In this document: positions 44,479-44,587 of the stretch, piece by piece
Numbering within the stretch: the stretch's first letter is position 1
Layout of the letters: every line of letters begins with the position of its first letter
NCBI RefSeq assembly: GCF_000375645.1
Contig: NZ_AQWR01000001.1
Location: forward strand, 1 to 44,587
Source of the DNA: Porphyromonas bennonis DSM 23058 = JCM 16335
Lineage (GTDB): Bacteria; Bacteroidota; Bacteroidia; Bacteroidales; Porphyromonadaceae
DNA: 44,587 nt
Direction: 5' to 3'
Position numbers and translations under genes: made by a program
The notes under the pieces: generated by a model
What the model was told of the DNA's origin: nothing
What the model saw: the letters and a program-made list of their open reading frames with translations, nothing else
The model's database searches: none

Positions 44479-44587
44479 ATGAGTATGATGAAAGAATTCA
44501 AGGAGTTTGCCATGCGCGGTAACGTCCTTGATATGGCTGTCGGTGTCATCGTCGGCGGAGCCTTCGGTAAGATTGTCTCCTCCTTTG
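44479..44587 (+). CDS. mscL: Large-conductance mechanosensitive channel MscL, 5' part only
   Basis: The frame from ATG 44479 reads [20 protein letters not shown] and continues [15 protein letters not shown] to the window edge, the unmistakable N-terminus of MscL with its amphipathic helix and first membrane helix. MscL opens on osmotic downshock. Only 36 codons are in the window, so intactness cannot be judged. It is 66 bases after dnaB on the same strand. Confidence 0.92.
   Translation, partial: MSMMKEFKEFAMRGNVLDMAVGVIVGGAFGKIVSSF

Overview
The window looks like chromosomal DNA of a Porphyromonas-like member of the Bacteroidales. The evidence is the gene content (PepO-type M13 lipoprotein, DUF2851, DUF4091 and GH31 secreted proteins, LysM and beta-barrel envelope proteins) and the promoters, which repeatedly follow the Bacteroidetes pattern TTG-N19/20-TAnnTTTG. 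The species cannot be named from sequence alone.

Region 1 (1-9217, minus strand) is a nine-gene operon for glutamate fermentation by the methylaspartate route. Coenzyme-B12-dependent glutamate mutase (glmS, glmE, with reactivase glmL) makes 3-methylaspartate. Methylaspartate ammonia-lyase (mal) converts it to mesaconate, and a two-subunit class I hydratase probably makes citramalate. Between these sit three genes without an assigned step: an AtuA/DUF1446 protein, a DUF4387 protein and a P-loop protein carrying an AlaX-like tRNA-editing (SAD) motif. No citramalate lyase is present here.

Region 2 (9452-16815, minus strand) is a type I-C CRISPR-Cas locus: cas3-cas5c-cas8c(cas11c)-cas7c, a scar, cas2 and an array of ten repeats plus one degenerate terminal repeat. 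cas4 is missing and cas1 survives only as its last ~40 codons directly upstream of cas2, so interference genes look intact but spacer acquisition should be dead. Two spacers are near-copies sharing the same PAM-side end.

Region 3 (16921-24032) holds an M13 peptidase lipoprotein, class II fumarase, a class A penicillin-binding protein and a tRNA-Gln(CUG) with its own promoter and terminator. Region 4 (24052-29141) is DUF2851 and a large modular GH31-like protein. Region 5 (29418-34457) is an envelope/uptake operon: a LysM protein, a beta-barrel protein and a BtuFCD/FecBCD-type ABC importer. Region 6 (34495-44587) carries purB, an RluB-type pseudouridine synthase with a long disordered N-terminus, asnS, a GH123-like DUF4091 protein, lepA, dnaB and the start of mscL.

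The most striking unexplained structure is a dispersed repeat family. Four intergenic clusters (10785-10866, 19239-19320, 29239-29320, 40822-40903) each consist of exactly four copies of a 16-bp palindrome (consensus CTAWTACCGGTAWTAG) separated by exactly 6 variable bases, giving a 22-bp period and 82 bp per cluster. Three lie between divergent genes near promoters; the fourth sits at the cas1 deletion scar. The geometry suggests a phased operator array for a dimeric DNA-binding protein, or a structural repeat.
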